Origin: Erysipelothrix anatis
GTDB taxonomy: Bacteria; Bacillota_I; Bacilli_A; Erysipelotrichales; Erysipelotrichaceae
Assembly: GCF_009828745.1 (NCBI RefSeq)
Contig: NZ_WTSX01000010.1
Location: 1 to 64,000, forward strand
DNA length: 64,000 nucleotides
Direction of reading: 5' to 3'
Positions 19,442-28,574 of the stretch are shown piece after piece. A model generated the notes under the pieces. The model ran no database searches. It worked only from the letters and a program-made list of their open reading frames with translations, and was not told the DNA's origin. The translations under genes and the position numbers were made by a program. Each line of letters opens with the position of its first letter. Position 1 is the stretch's first letter.

Positions 19442-19840
19442 ATGATTGTACTATACTCATCTCCCGGATGTGCGTCGTGCCGCAAAGTGCGACAATGGCT
19501 AAAAGAACGTAATCTCAAGTTCATTGAGAAAAACATTTTCACATCTATGTTGAGTGAAAAAGAAATTAAACATCTTTTGATGCGTAGCGAAAATGGAACT
19601 GAGGATATTATTTCCAAGCGCTCAAAAGTTATGCAAGAATCACAAATCGATCTTGATGCATTATCAATTAATGAATTAATCGTTTTCATACAAAGACATC
19701 CTTCAATTCTTAAAAGACCAATCGTTATGAATGAAAAAACTTTCTTGGTAGGTTATGATGAAGAGGAAATTGATGCATTTTTGCCGTCTGAAATGAGACA
19801 GTCGCATCGTATTTCTATGGAAACAGCATCTGAATTATAA
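19442..19840 (+). CDS. spx: Spx/MgsR-family transcriptional regulator
   Basis: ArsC-fold regulator that binds the RNA polymerase alpha-subunit C-terminal domain and controls the thiol-stress response. The 132-aa protein carries the redox switch C10-AS-C13 in SPGCASCRK, the segment ERNLKF, EDIISKRSKV and the LKRPIVMNEK loop. Length and sequence match Spx rather than arsenate reductase. AGAGGAGGTC precedes the ATG, and a TATAAT box lies near 19415. Confidence 0.93.
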   Translation: MIVLYSSPGCASCRKVRQWLKERNLKFIEKNIFTSMLSEKEIKHLLMRSENGTEDIISKRSKVMQESQIDLDALSINELIVFIQRHPSILKRPIVMNEKTFLVGYDEEEIDAFLPSEMRQSHRISMETASEL

Positions 19841-19859
19841 GCAATAGAAAGTTGGTATT

Positions 19860-20984
19860 ATGAAAGTATTAGTAGGTTTATCAGGGGGCGTCGATAGCGC
19901 AGTCGCTGCTCACTTATTGAAGTCGCAAGGACATGATGTTACTTGCGCTTTTATGCGTAACTGGGATTCGTTTGCCAATAATGATATTATGGGTAACCCA
20001 ACAATTATGGACGACATGTGTACACAGGAAGTCGACTATGCAGATGCGAAACGAGTTGCTGACCACTTAGGTCTTCCATTGCTTCGTGTCGATTATGTCA
20101 AAGAATACTGGGACAATGTCTTTTCCTTCTTTCTAGCAGAAACAGAACGAGGACATACCCCTAATCCAGATATTCTTTGTAACCGATATGTAAAATTTGA
20201 TTCATTCTATGATTTTATGGATAAAAATGGCTTTGATATGCTTGCTACAGGGCATTATGCAGTGACTAAAGATGGTAAAATGTTTAGAGCAGAAGATCAA
20301 AACAAAGATCAAACATATTTCTTGAGCCGTGTGAAACCAGAAGTTTTACCACGTGTTATGTTTCCATTAGGGGAACTTAATAAAGAAGAAGTTCGTAAAA
20401 TTGCCTTAGAATTAGATTTACCAGTTGCTACCAAAAAGGATTCAACTGGAATCTGTTTTATTGGTGAACGTGAATACCGTGATTTCTTAAAAAACTACCT
20501 CAAAGATTCTGAAGGATCAATTGTTGAAGTTGATTCAGGGAAGGAAATTGGACGTCATCAAGGCGTCATGTTTTATACCATTGGACAACGACACGGATTG
20601 AATATTAATACATCAGTTGGACCATTCTTCGTAGTTGGGAAAGACCTTTCAACGAACACGATTTATGTTGGTAAAGGATCAGACCATCCAATGCTCTTTG
20701 CCTCAAAAGCAGAGATTGCTGAGATGAACTGGTTCTCAGACAGACCTAAAGCAACAATGGATGCAACGGCGAAGTTCCGTTACCGCCAAAAAGACTTAAA
20801 AGTTCGTATTACATGGTTTGATGACACGCGCATTGAAGTTACAATGTTAGAAGATGTAAAGTCAGTAACATTAGGACAAGAAGCAGTCTTTTATCTTGGA
20901 GATGAAGTGCTCGGTGGTGGTCGCATTGATCGAGTATTTGATATTCATGGTAAAGAAGTTAAGTATGACTCACGTCTCGCTTAA
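19860..20984 (+). CDS. mnmA: tRNA 2-thiouridylase MnmA
   Basis: Adds sulfur to U34 of tRNA-Lys, -Glu and -Gln. The 374-aa protein has the ATP-pyrophosphatase loop LSGGVDSAV, the first catalytic Cys in DILCNRYVKF and the second in STGICFIGER, followed by the C-terminal beta domains. It starts 20 bp after spx. The ribosome site (AGAAAG) is weak. Its last codons overlap the next gene in another frame. Confidence 0.96.
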   Translation: MKVLVGLSGGVDSAVAAHLLKSQGHDVTCAFMRNWDSFANNDIMGNPTIMDDMCTQEVDYADAKRVADHLGLPLLRVDYVKEYWDNVFSFFLAETERGHTPNPDILCNRYVKFDSFYDFMDKNGFDMLATGHYAVTKDGKMFRAEDQNKDQTYFLSRVKPEVLPRVMFPLGELNKEEVRKIALELDLPVATKKDSTGICFIGEREYRDFLKNYLKDSEGSIVEVDSGKEIGRHQGVMFYTIGQRHGLNINTSVGPFFVVGKDLSTNTIYVGKGSDHPMLFASKAEIAEMNWFSDRPKATMDATAKFRYRQKDLKVRITWFDDTRIEVTMLEDVKSVTLGQEAVFYLGDEVLGGGRIDRVFDIHGKEVKYDSRLA

Positions 20985-21699
20985 TCAATCAAATAAGAAT
21001 GCTATATTTACGCTCAAGGAGACTTTAGGTGTATTGGCACATTACTTTGTGGGTATGCAATTTGCATATCCACTTTTAGGAATGTGGGTATCCCTGGACA
21101 TACTTAAAATCAAGACATCGTATTCAGGAATAATGGTCGTTTCGCTAGGTGTAGGATTCTTTGGAATGCTTTATATCGTTCGAAAGACATTGCGCTTATT
21201 AATTCGAGATTTAAAAAAACGATGGCGATATTTATGCAAGCAAATGGTGATAGGAGCAGTAATTCTCGGCATCGTAAATTTATTCATGAATTGGATAATT
21301 CTGTTGATATGGGGTAATGGTGCGATAGCGGCAAATCAAGAACTCGTATATATGAAGATTTTGAATAGTCCAATCAGTGCATTTTTTTCGATCGTATGTG
21401 TAACGCCATTTGTCGAAGAAATTGTGTTTCGGGGTGTTTTGTATCAAAAATTTGGTTTTGAGAGTTCACAACGTATTGGAGTCATTATCTCTTCATTACT
21501 ATTTGGAATGTTTCATGCCTGGCCCGGCGATAGCATGGGTATTTCGTTGCTTTTACCGATATATTTATTTCAATATACTGTTATGGGATTTTTACTCGCA
21601 AAATATGTTGCGAAAACAGAGACAATTTTCACCTCAATCGGTATACATTTTTTGAATAACTTGATAGGCTATATAGGAATAATACTAATGATAGGATGA
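20965..21699 (+). CDS. CPBP (CAAX/Abi) family membrane protease
   Basis: Polytopic membrane protein of the type II CAAX prenyl-protease/Abi family. The three signature motifs are visible: EEIVFRG (glutamates), FGMFHAW (His) and the final HFLNN. There are six to seven membrane helices in about 244 aa. The start is uncertain: ATG 20965 (AAAGAAG upstream) or 20947, both inside mnmA. Members act as intramembrane proteases or bacteriocin-immunity proteins; the role here is unknown. The stop overlaps the recD2 ribosome site. Confidence 0.8.
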   Translation: MTHVSLNQSNKNAIFTLKETLGVLAHYFVGMQFAYPLLGMWVSLDILKIKTSYSGIMVVSLGVGFFGMLYIVRKTLRLLIRDLKKRWRYLCKQMVIGAVILGIVNLFMNWIILLIWGNGAIAANQELVYMKILNSPISAFFSIVCVTPFVEEIVFRGVLYQKFGFESSQRIGVIISSLLFGMFHAWPGDSMGISLLLPIYLFQYTVMGFLLAKYVAKTETIFTSIGIHFLNNLIGYIGIILMIG

Positions 21700-21707
21700 G
21701 GGTAAGT

Positions 21708-23834
21708 ATGGAACAAACTGTTAAAGGCGTCGTAGATTCAGCGATATTTGTAAATGAGCAATCTGGATTTGGTATCTTTAGAATTGTTCTTTTTAATACC
21801 AATCAAAAACCCTTAACGATCAAAGGACCTATCAGTGCTTTGGAGCTTGAGTCATTCTATGAATTCACAGGTACTTATCGAGAGGATCCTCGCTTTGGGA
21901 TGCAGTTTGCCGTAAGTGCATACCAGAAAATGATGCCACAAGATCGTGATTTCATCATTCGTTATTTAAGTGGTCCAAATTTTCCAGGAGTTGGTCAAAA
22001 ATCTGCAGAAGCACTTGTAGATAAATATGGGGCAACAATTTTAGATGATATAAGAAATAATCCTGACTTTATAATTGAATGCAAAGGCATTACACAAGGT
22101 AAAGCTGAGTTGATTATGGAAAAAGTTCGCTACCAAGATCCAATTGAAGATGCTGTAGCTTTTTTGATAGCGAATGGACTGGGTAATAAGCAAATCATTA
22201 AAATTACTAAGGCGTATGGCGAGGAATCTGTACCGTTGATAAAAAGTAATCCGTACCGTCTGGTTTATGATATTGATGGCATTGGATTTAAAACAGCAGA
22301 TAAAGTAGCGATGTCATTAGGTTACGACATGGATGACCCAAATAGAATTGAAGCACTCATGCTTGATCGCTATAAAACGCTAGCATTTGGGCAAGGTGAC
22401 AGTTACATTTTCCGAGAACAACTTATAGAGAGTATACGTCCATCGGAGTTGGAACGTGCAGAAATCGCGATTGACGCATTAATAGAACATGGTGAACTTG
22501 TTGAAGATGAAGACCGTCTCTATCATTATACCCAATATGAAAGTGAGACATATGTCTCAGATTTCTTAAAAGAATTCAATTATCCAGCGGATGAGTTTTT
22601 ACTTGATGATATTGATGAAAAAATTGATGCTGTGGCGCAAGATTTGCGAATTGATTTTGATGATGTCCAACTACATGCTATTAAAGAATTTATGGCATCA
22701 AATATGATGATTTTAACAGGGGGACCAGGTACTGGTAAAAGTACGTTATTATCCGGGATAGTCACTTTACTTCAAAAAAATATGCCGTGGCTTCAGATAA
22801 CGTTGTGTGCTCCAACAGGACGAGCCGCAAAACGTATGGAAGCATTAACAAATGTACAGGCGTCTACAGTTCACTCGGCACTTCGTTGGGATTTGGAGTC
22901 AAATCAATTTGGTATGCATGAGGATAATCCTCTTGAGGCAGACATCTTAATTGTTGACGAGTTTTCGATGGTTGACATTTGGTTGTTTGCGAACCTATTA
23001 AAAGCAAGTGGTCGTGTTAAAAAGTTTCTGTTTGTAGGTGATCAAAATCAGTTGCCTTCGGTAGGAAGTGGATTTGTACTGGGTGACTTGATTGCATCCA
23101 AAGCTATTTCAACCATTGAATTGGAACGTAATTATCGTCAAGAATCAGGCTCTGAAGTCATTGACCTTGCGGTGAATATGAATCAAGGGATTTTTGAAGT
23201 GGCATCGTATCATCGTGATGTGAAGTTCTTTGATGCTCGCTATGGTAGCGTTAAGGATATCGTCCTTAAACTGGTGGATCAAGCCTTATCCAAAGGGTAT
23301 AGCTTGCAGGATATCCAAGTGCTGGCTCCAATGTATGACGGTATTGCTGGGATTGATAACTTAAACCATTTTCTTCAAAAAATGTGTAACCCAGAGAGTA
23401 TTTCTAAACCGCAACATATGGTGGGAACTCGAATATTCAGAGAAGGAGACAAAATTCTTCAACTCAAAAATCAACCAGACGACTTTGTTTTTAATGGTGA
23501 CATAGGGACCTTAGTCGAAGTAGACTCCAAGTATATGGTCGTTGATTTTGATGGCAATTTTGTTGAGTATGAGCCTTCGAATTTTATAAACATTACGCAT
23601 GCTTATGCAATGAGTGTTCATAAAGCACAGGGGAGTGAGTACCCAATTGTAATCCTAGTTGCAGTTTCAGATTTTTATCGAATGTTGTCGCGTCGTTTGT
23701 ATTATACTGGTGCAACACGTTCATCGAAATCACTAATTTTAGTGGGGGAATATGATGCATTCAGAAGAGCTGTTGATAATCATCATGAATCCAAACGGCA
23801 GACTTATCTTGAAGAACGCATGCGATCCAAATAA
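21708..23834 (+). CDS. recD2: RecD2-type 5'-3' DNA helicase
   Basis: SF1B helicase without RecBC partners, involved in replication-fork maintenance. The 708-aa protein has the N-terminal OB/HhH region (GPNFPGVGQKSAEALV, DGIGFKTADKVA), Walker A GGPGTGKST, DEAD-like VDEFSMV, and the C-terminal UvrD-like segment with VHKAQGSEY and YTGATRSSKS. ATG 21708 is preferred to 21696 because GAGGGTAAG sits just before it. Coupled to the upstream CPBP gene. Confidence 0.94.
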   Translation: MEQTVKGVVDSAIFVNEQSGFGIFRIVLFNTNQKPLTIKGPISALELESFYEFTGTYREDPRFGMQFAVSAYQKMMPQDRDFIIRYLSGPNFPGVGQKSAEALVDKYGATILDDIRNNPDFIIECKGITQGKAELIMEKVRYQDPIEDAVAFLIANGLGNKQIIKITKAYGEESVPLIKSNPYRLVYDIDGIGFKTADKVAMSLGYDMDDPNRIEALMLDRYKTLAFGQGDSYIFREQLIESIRPSELERAEIAIDALIEHGELVEDEDRLYHYTQYESETYVSDFLKEFNYPADEFLLDDIDEKIDAVAQDLRIDFDDVQLHAIKEFMASNMMILTGGPGTGKSTLLSGIVTLLQKNMPWLQITLCAPTGRAAKRMEALTNVQASTVHSALRWDLESNQFGMHEDNPLEADILIVDEFSMVDIWLFANLLKASGRVKKFLFVGDQNQLPSVGSGFVLGDLIASKAISTIELERNYRQESGSEVIDLAVNMNQGIFEVASYHRDVKFFDARYGSVKDIVLKLVDQALSKGYSLQDIQVLAPMYDGIAGIDNLNHFLQKMCNPESISKPQHMVGTRIFREGDKILQLKNQPDDFVFNGDIGTLVEVDSKYMVVDFDGNFVEYEPSNFINITHAYAMSVHKAQGSEYPIVILVAVSDFYRMLSRRLYYTGATRSSKSLILVGEYDAFRRAVDNHHESKRQTYLEERMRSK

Positions 23835-23864
23835 AAAGAGTTACACAATGGTGCAACTCTTTTT
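23833..23864. terminator. bidirectional terminator between recD2 and mscL
   Basis: AAAAAGAGTT (23833-23842) and AACTCTTTTT (23855-23864). It gives a hairpin with a T run in both directions and serves both convergent genes. Confidence 0.88.
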
Positions 23865-23866
23865 TA

Positions 23867-24274
23867 CTATTTTTTTGATTTTAACTCTTCAAGAATACCT
23901 TGGAGAAGTATGACTTCCTCGCTTGGTGCTGCTGGTGCTTCTTCAACAACTTCAGCTTCTTGTTTTTTCGAGAACTTATTGATTGCCTTAATTGCAACAA
24001 AGATACTCATGGCGATGATTAAGAAATCTATCGTAGTCTGAATGAATGACCCGTAGTTTAATGTCAGTGGGTTCGTTTCATCAGGTCTTAAAAGGATGTT
24101 CAATGAATCAAACGATCCACCACCTGTTACGACACCAACTAATGGCATAATAATATCATTAACTAAAGAGGTAACAATTTTCCCGAATGCGCCCCCAATA
24201 ACAACCCCAATTGCCATGTCGAGAACATTTCCCTTCATCGCAAACTCTTTAAATTCTGCTAGAAATTTTTTCAT
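23867..24274 (-). CDS. mscL: large-conductance mechanosensitive channel MscL
   Basis: Homopentameric pore that vents solutes on osmotic downshock. The 135-aa protein starts [20 protein letters not shown], has TM1 ([20 protein letters not shown]), a periplasmic loop, TM2 ([18 protein letters not shown]) and a charged C-terminal helix ending [10 protein letters not shown]. The reading frame stays open 38 codons upstream, but AAGGAGGAGGATTAC fixes the start at 24274. Confidence 0.96.
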   Translation of the reverse strand: MKKFLAEFKEFAMKGNVLDMAIGVVIGGAFGKIVTSLVNDIIMPLVGVVTGGGSFDSLNILLRPDETNPLTLNYGSFIQTTIDFLIIAMSIFVAIKAINKFSKKQEAEVVEEAPAAPSEEVILLQGILEELKSKK

Positions 24275-24429
24275 GTAATCCTCCTCCTTATAATTACTTG
24301 AAATTTCAAATACTAACTTAATACTAACAAATATAGAGGCGATACACAAAGGATATGAAATAAAAATTAAATGCGATTCAGAGTCCAAATATATGATATG
24401 ATAATCACATTAGAAAGAAGGATATTACA

Positions 24430-25854
24430 ATGAATGAATCAACAATTATGAACTACTTTAAAGCGATAAGCGCTATTCCTCGTGCTTCTTTCAACGAAAA
24501 AGGCATGCATGATTATCTCGTAAATTTTGCCAATGAACGTGGCCTCAAAGTTATTTCTGACGCAATGTGGAACGTTATTATTTTTAAACCGGCATCAACA
24601 GGTTACGAAAACGCACCATCCGTCATGCTTCAAGGTCATACTGATATGGTCGCAGAAAAAGACAGCAGCAGTGATCACAACTTTGATACTGATGGATTAG
24701 AGCTTTATGAAGAAGATGGGTTTCTCAAAGCGAAAGGCACAACATTAGGAGCTGATAATGGTGTTGCTGTTGCCTATATGTTGGCACTTCTTGATGATAA
24801 AAATGCGAAACATCCTGCATTGGAATGTGTATTTACAGTCCAAGAAGAGACAGGATTAACAGGTGCTGAGAAAATCGATGTGTCGATGCTCGAATCACGT
24901 TTAGTGATTGGTCTTGACTCATCTGGTGAATCGGAGATTTATGTATCTTCATGTGGTGGTGCACGTGCAGTTTTAAATCGTGATGTTACATTTGAAAATA
25001 AGACAATGAAAACAGTAACAGTAGCAATCACGGGACTCTTTGGTGGGCACTCTGGTGGTGAAATTGATAAAGAACGTGGAAATGCTAATAAAATTGCAGG
25101 GATACTCATGTATCGTGCTGCGCAATTGATGGATGTTCGTGTTGTAGCTTTTGCAGGTGGAGATAAAATGAATGCCATCACACGAGAAGCGACATTTACA
25201 CTTGCCGTGGAAGATATCCAAGCATTTAAGGATTTCTATGAGACTGCAACAAATGAATTTAAACTTCAGTATGCTGCAAGTGATGCTGGCTTAGCATTTT
25301 CTTTAACAGAAGGTGAAACAGAAAAAGTACTAGATATCGATGCTTCTCGCGCAGTTATTACATCATTATTCATGCTACCATATGGTGTCATCCAAATGAG
25401 TAAAGATATCGAAGGACTCGTTATTACATCAAGCAATATTGGTAAAGTAACCCTAACTGACACAACTTATGAAGTCCAAATGTCAATTCGTGCAACACAA
25501 GCATTTGTGAAGGACACTGTCCTAGCTCAAGTTGATTGGATTGGTCGACAATGTGGCATGCAATCGGAATTTTCTGCGAAGTATCCCGGATGGATGTACG
25601 ATCCACAATCAAAATTCCGTGAACATACTGAGAGAGCTTACCGTGAACTCCGTGGCGAAGCAATGAAACACGAAGCAACGCATGGTGGTATGGAACTCGG
25701 GATTTGGAGTGACAAACTTCCGGGATCAGATATTGTTAGCTTTGGTCCAATTATGTATGATATTCATACACCTTTGGAAAGACTTGATATTGGCTCATTT
25801 GAGCGCACATATGAGTTTTTAGTCGTTCTGTTAGAAGGACTCAATAATTATTAA
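24430..25854 (+). CDS. pepD: aminoacyl-histidine (beta-Ala-His type) dipeptidase, M20C
   Basis: Cytosolic metallo-dipeptidase of broad specificity. The 474-aa protein shows the M20 metal ligands in QGHTDMVAEK (His/Asp), GADNGVAVAYM (bridging Asp), VQEETGLTGA (Glu pair), with a lid domain between. GAAAGAAGG lies upstream of the ATG. It is a single-gene unit with its own terminator. A nutritional peptidase in an organism expected to depend on peptides. Confidence 0.94.
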   Translation: MNESTIMNYFKAISAIPRASFNEKGMHDYLVNFANERGLKVISDAMWNVIIFKPASTGYENAPSVMLQGHTDMVAEKDSSSDHNFDTDGLELYEEDGFLKAKGTTLGADNGVAVAYMLALLDDKNAKHPALECVFTVQEETGLTGAEKIDVSMLESRLVIGLDSSGESEIYVSSCGGARAVLNRDVTFENKTMKTVTVAITGLFGGHSGGEIDKERGNANKIAGILMYRAAQLMDVRVVAFAGGDKMNAITREATFTLAVEDIQAFKDFYETATNEFKLQYAASDAGLAFSLTEGETEKVLDIDASRAVITSLFMLPYGVIQMSKDIEGLVITSSNIGKVTLTDTTYEVQMSIRATQAFVKDTVLAQVDWIGRQCGMQSEFSAKYPGWMYDPQSKFREHTERAYRELRGEAMKHEATHGGMELGIWSDKLPGSDIVSFGPIMYDIHTPLERLDIGSFERTYEFLVVLLEGLNNY

Positions 25855-25858
25855 TCAC

Positions 25859-25886
25859 AAAGCCCCCAGAGTTGTCTGAGGGCTTT
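25859..25886 (+). terminator. terminator of pepD
   Basis: AAAGCCC...CAGA, loop GTTG, TCTG.GGGCTTTT. Confidence 0.8.
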
Positions 25887-25946
25887 TCAGTATCAATATA
25901 CCGAACTTGTAGAATGTGGTATTATAAGTAATATGGAGGAAGAATC

Positions 25947-26402
25947 ATGACCAGTAAATTAAAGTTTAATTCATTTGGAAGTGGTACTATTTTGGGATTG
26001 GAAGACGTGCCAGATGAAGTGTTTGCAAATCAAATCATGGGTGAGGGCTACGCTATCGATCTTACTTTGGGAGAAATCTATGCACCCATTGATGGTGAGG
26101 TAAATATGCTTTTTCCTACAGGACATGCCATTGGTTTCATTTGTGATGATGGTTCTGAATTTATTATTCACTTGGGAATTGATACCGTTTCATTGAATGG
26201 TAAGGGATTTGAAACACTTGTTGATATTGGTGATTATGTTAAGCAGGGTCAGTTGATTTCGAAATTGGATTTGAATTTCATCAATGAAAAAGGGTATAGC
26301 ACAATTAGCCCAATAGTTTTTACGACAGGCCAGAAAATTAAGCTAATTGCAGAGGGAAAACACGTTAAATACGGAGAATCAGATATATTTAAATTTGTCT
26401 AA
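25947..26402 (+). CDS. PTS glucose-family EIIA protein
   Basis: Stand-alone soluble EIIA of the glucose family (151 aa), which passes phosphate from HPr to EIIB. Characteristic segments are GEIYAPIDGEV, GHAIGFICDDG with the first active-site-pocket His, FIIHLGIDTVSLNGKGF with the phosphorylated His, and GDYVKQGQLISKLD. No EIIB/EIIC gene is adjacent, so it must serve a permease encoded elsewhere. TATGGAGGAAGAATC precedes the ATG. Confidence 0.93.
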   Translation: MTSKLKFNSFGSGTILGLEDVPDEVFANQIMGEGYAIDLTLGEIYAPIDGEVNMLFPTGHAIGFICDDGSEFIIHLGIDTVSLNGKGFETLVDIGDYVKQGQLISKLDLNFINEKGYSTISPIVFTTGQKIKLIAEGKHVKYGESDIFKFV

Positions 26403-26464
26403 TCGTATTTTTCTCTACCAATAGAAAATTGTGCTAATTTTATTAACTTTAATCCTAAATTCTA

Positions 26465-26493
26465 TTGATTTATCGGGCTAATTGGATTATTAT
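26465..26493 (+). promoter_or_regulatory. promoter of tRNA-Leu
   Basis: TTGATT (26465-26470), 17-bp spacer, TATTAT (26488-26493), 12 bp before the mature tRNA. Confidence 0.65.
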
Positions 26494-26504
26494 AGTTAAG
26501 CAAT

Positions 26505-26591
26505 GCCCGAGTGGTGAAATCGGTAGACGCACTGGACTCAAAATCCAGCGAGGTAAAACTCATGACGGTTCGAGTCCGTCCTCGGGCACCA
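26505..26591 (+). tRNA. tRNA-Leu (CAA)
   Basis: 87-nt class II tRNA. Acceptor GCCCGAG (26505-26511) pairs with CTCGGGC (26581-26587), followed by encoded ACCA. Anticodon stem CTGGA/TCCAG, loop CTCAAAA with anticodon CAA at 26539-26541 (reads TTG). It has a variable arm and a normal GGTTCGAGTCC T-arm. The 3' flank contains decayed coding sequence. Confidence 0.97.
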
Positions 26592-26637
26592 TAAGATGAA
26601 TAATAACTCTGAATTTTAACTAATTCAGAGTTTTTTG

Positions 26638-27041
26638 TATTTACTGAAAGAAGATAAAACGAATAGATGGCCACTGAAAACGTTGGTTTCTAAACATATA
26701 AAAAATGAGTTTAACAATTCAGGATTAACAGTTAGAGTGTTTGCAAAAAAAGTGCTTGCACCGACAATTTTTCAGATACTGCCATATGCTGCATATGGTA
26801 GCACATTATCTCATATCATTGACGCTATGTTACAGTAAATTATTGTATCTCTTGCAGATATGATAAATAAAAATGTTGAATTTTTTGATCCTGATAAAAC
26901 AATCGAAGATAATGAATAAGCCCAAAAAAACATAAGGCCTATGAACTTTTAGACGGTTCAATTTTGCAATCTTACAAGGCGTACCACAACCAAGTAAAAT
27001 CCACTCAATACATTGATGACTTCTTTGAAACACATAAATGA
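26638..27041 (+). pseudogene. decayed gene, possible regulator remnant
   Basis: An open frame with SGLTVRVFAKKVLAPTIFQI (26730 region, faintly like a helix-turn-helix) runs to an in-frame TAA at 26836-26838, then continues in the same frame as IIVSLADMINKNVEFFDPDK to a second stop at 26917-26919. After a frame change, coding-like sequence KAYELLDGSILQSYKAYHNQ goes on to a TGA near 27039. No ribosome site is seen at the 5' end. I read it as the eroded remnant of an integrated gene beside tRNA-Leu; the family is not recognised. Confidence 0.4.
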
Positions 27042-27523
27042 TTGGGTTCTAAAATATTGAATTTTGGTTAAGAAAACTAATACATCGTCATCATTAGTAT
27101 GTTACGAAGGTTTGGATGCAGGTTTAACAGTATATATAGGAGGTAAAAGCATAAATTTTAAGAGTATGTAAACTCGTCCAAGGCTAATTGATATGACATT
27201 TTCAATAAAAAGACGAACCTGAGTTTAATCATCATGATAGAGAGCAAAATACATTCTTATTAATCTTCAGAATATCGAGTTTATTTGTTTGAGATAAATA
27301 GGTTCCCTTTCATTTCGTATTGTTTATGATTTTTCCTATTTACTGCCTATATTTACAGTATATTACCAGTGCTTGAAGTAAGAAATGCTGTCGACTCATA
27401 ATTTGCTATAATTATTGTAGAAATTAGATGCAGTTCTGAATAGGTATAGTTTAAGAAGAGAGAATTCTATCATTTGATTATGTAAGCAACCGCAAGTTGC
27501 GTTACGAATTCTATAAACAAGGA

Positions 27524-27538
27524 TATACTTCTGGTATA
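27524..27538 (+). promoter_or_regulatory. possible operator of the XRE gene at 27553
   Basis: Perfect inverted repeat TATAC-TTCTG-GTATA immediately 5' of the GGAGG ribosome site, preceded by an imperfect hairpin around GCAAC-CGCAA-GTTGC (27486-27500). Suitable for autorepression or for masking the ribosome site. Confidence 0.4.
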
Positions 27539-27552
27539 CGGAGGATTACAAA

Positions 27553-28299
27553 ATGAAAATAAATGAATTACTACGACTTCATCGAGAAAAGATTGGCTTT
27601 ACACAAGAACAGCTCGCTGAGACAATTTATGTCACAAGGCAAGCAGTCTCTAAATGGGAAAGGGGAGAATCATTACCTGATCTGGAGAATATAATTATTC
27701 TTAGTGATTTGTATGATATATCAATAGATGAACTTTTGCGAGGAGCAAAATTTTTGGTGAAACCATTCCAAATTGGAGAGCACTCTTTCAGAAGAAATTT
27801 GCTCATTGGTATAATAATTTCATTATTGTTTTCTTTCATAGTATATGGAGGAAATAATCTTGTTGTGTTTAGTTTCGTGCTAATTTTTCTCGTGTTAATA
27901 ACGGTAACTTCTATTAAGGAAGGCAAGATAATCATTACAAAGCAAGGGATTAAAGTTGTTGACTATAAAAATACAATTCAAAAAATTCGATCAGTTTTTT
28001 CTAAAGACCGTAATGTGCTAAATTATTCGTTCAATGAAATAAACAGTTTTTCGATAAATTATGTGAAACGTCTAAGAATGAGTCCATTTGATTTTCATCC
28101 AGATATATTTCAGGTAGTGTTTAGAACAAGTGATGGAAAAGTTCATACTCAAACATCGACACCTCAAGTGACAAAAAGTTTACCAATAATATGTGATTAC
28201 CTAATGAAAAAGGGAGTCACGGTTTATGATGATAATGAAATCATAGAAATCATTATCAAGGGAGAGAATATATACGAAGTGCTGCATCGAGATAACTAG
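27553..28299 (+). CDS. XRE-family regulator with membrane domain
   Basis: 248-aa protein. Residues 1-65 form a Cro/CI helix-turn-helix (GFTQEQLAETIYVTRQAVSKWERG) of the kind that pairs with membrane modules. Two closely spaced membrane helices follow at about 85-120 (NLLIGIIISLLFSFIVYGG and the next hydrophobic run), then a hydrophilic PH-like C-terminal domain of about 120 aa. Presumably a membrane-tethered DNA-binding protein; ligand and targets are not known. It sits in the accessory region, and AT-rich sequence surrounds it. Confidence 0.75.
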   Translation: MKINELLRLHREKIGFTQEQLAETIYVTRQAVSKWERGESLPDLENIIILSDLYDISIDELLRGAKFLVKPFQIGEHSFRRNLLIGIIISLLFSFIVYGGNNLVVFSFVLIFLVLITVTSIKEGKIIITKQGIKVVDYKNTIQKIRSVFSKDRNVLNYSFNEINSFSINYVKRLRMSPFDFHPDIFQVVFRTSDGKVHTQTSTPQVTKSLPIICDYLMKKGVTVYDDNEIIEIIIKGENIYEVLHRDN

Positions 28300-28320
28300 A
28301 AATTGTTAATGTTCAAGGTG

Positions 28321-28340
28321 TTTTTTTTTTTTTTTTTTTT
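28321..28340 (+). repeat. T20 homopolymer tract
   Basis: Twenty consecutive T's 22 bp after the stop of the XRE/membrane gene. No strong stem precedes it, so it is not a standard terminator. It lies about 30 bp upstream of the -35 of a candidate small RNA. Confidence 0.95.
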
Positions 28341-28369
28341 ATACTGTACGAAGGTTGAGCTTTGTAGCA

Positions 28370-28397
28370 TTGTATTTTTCATAATTTATGTTATAAC
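28370..28397 (+). promoter_or_regulatory. promoter of candidate small RNA
   Basis: TTGTAT (28370-28375), 16-bp spacer, TATAAC (28392-28397). Predicted start about 28404. Confidence 0.5.
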
Positions 28398-28403
28398 ATA
28401 CTT

Positions 28404-28568
28404 AAATTAAAGGTAACCGTCCACTGAGAAGCTCAATAGACGGTAAGTAGGTAAGGAGCGACATAATCATATAGGTGTGATGTAATCATGAGAATGATTT
28501 AGGGCAATGTCCTGGTAGGCATCAAAAAAACATTCAAACAAAGAGGACACTCATTACGAGTGTCTTTT
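28404..28568 (+). ncRNA. candidate structured small RNA
   Basis: About 165 nt between a promoter-like sequence and a clear intrinsic terminator, with no convincing reading frame. A compact 5' hairpin has outer stem ACCGTC/GACGGT (28416-28421 and 28439-28444) and inner stem TGAG/CTCA (28425-28428 and 28432-28435). The 3' end is GACACTC-ATTAC-GAGTGTC (28546-28564) followed by TTTT. It matches no family I recognise. Confidence 0.45.
28546..28568 (+). terminator. terminator of the candidate small RNA
   Basis: GACACTC (28546-28552), ATTAC, GAGTGTC (28558-28564), TTTT. Confidence 0.75.
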
Positions 28569-28574
28569 ATTACA

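Larger units (their letters stand above)
26592..27552. other. gene-poor region downstream of tRNA-Leu
   Basis: 960 bp with no intact gene. The first 450 bp contain broken coding sequence (see the pseudogene entry). A hairpin-like AACTCTGAATTTTAACTAA...AGAGTTTTTT at about 26602-26636 may terminate the tRNA transcript. The last 150 bp hold the promoter/operator area of the next XRE gene. No att duplication of the tRNA 3' end was recognised by eye. Confidence 0.5.

Noticed and set aside
26635-26838. Intact 67-aa protein downstream of tRNA-Leu
   Set aside because: No ribosome site, overlaps the tRNA transcript end, and the frame continues beyond its stop, which fits a broken gene better.
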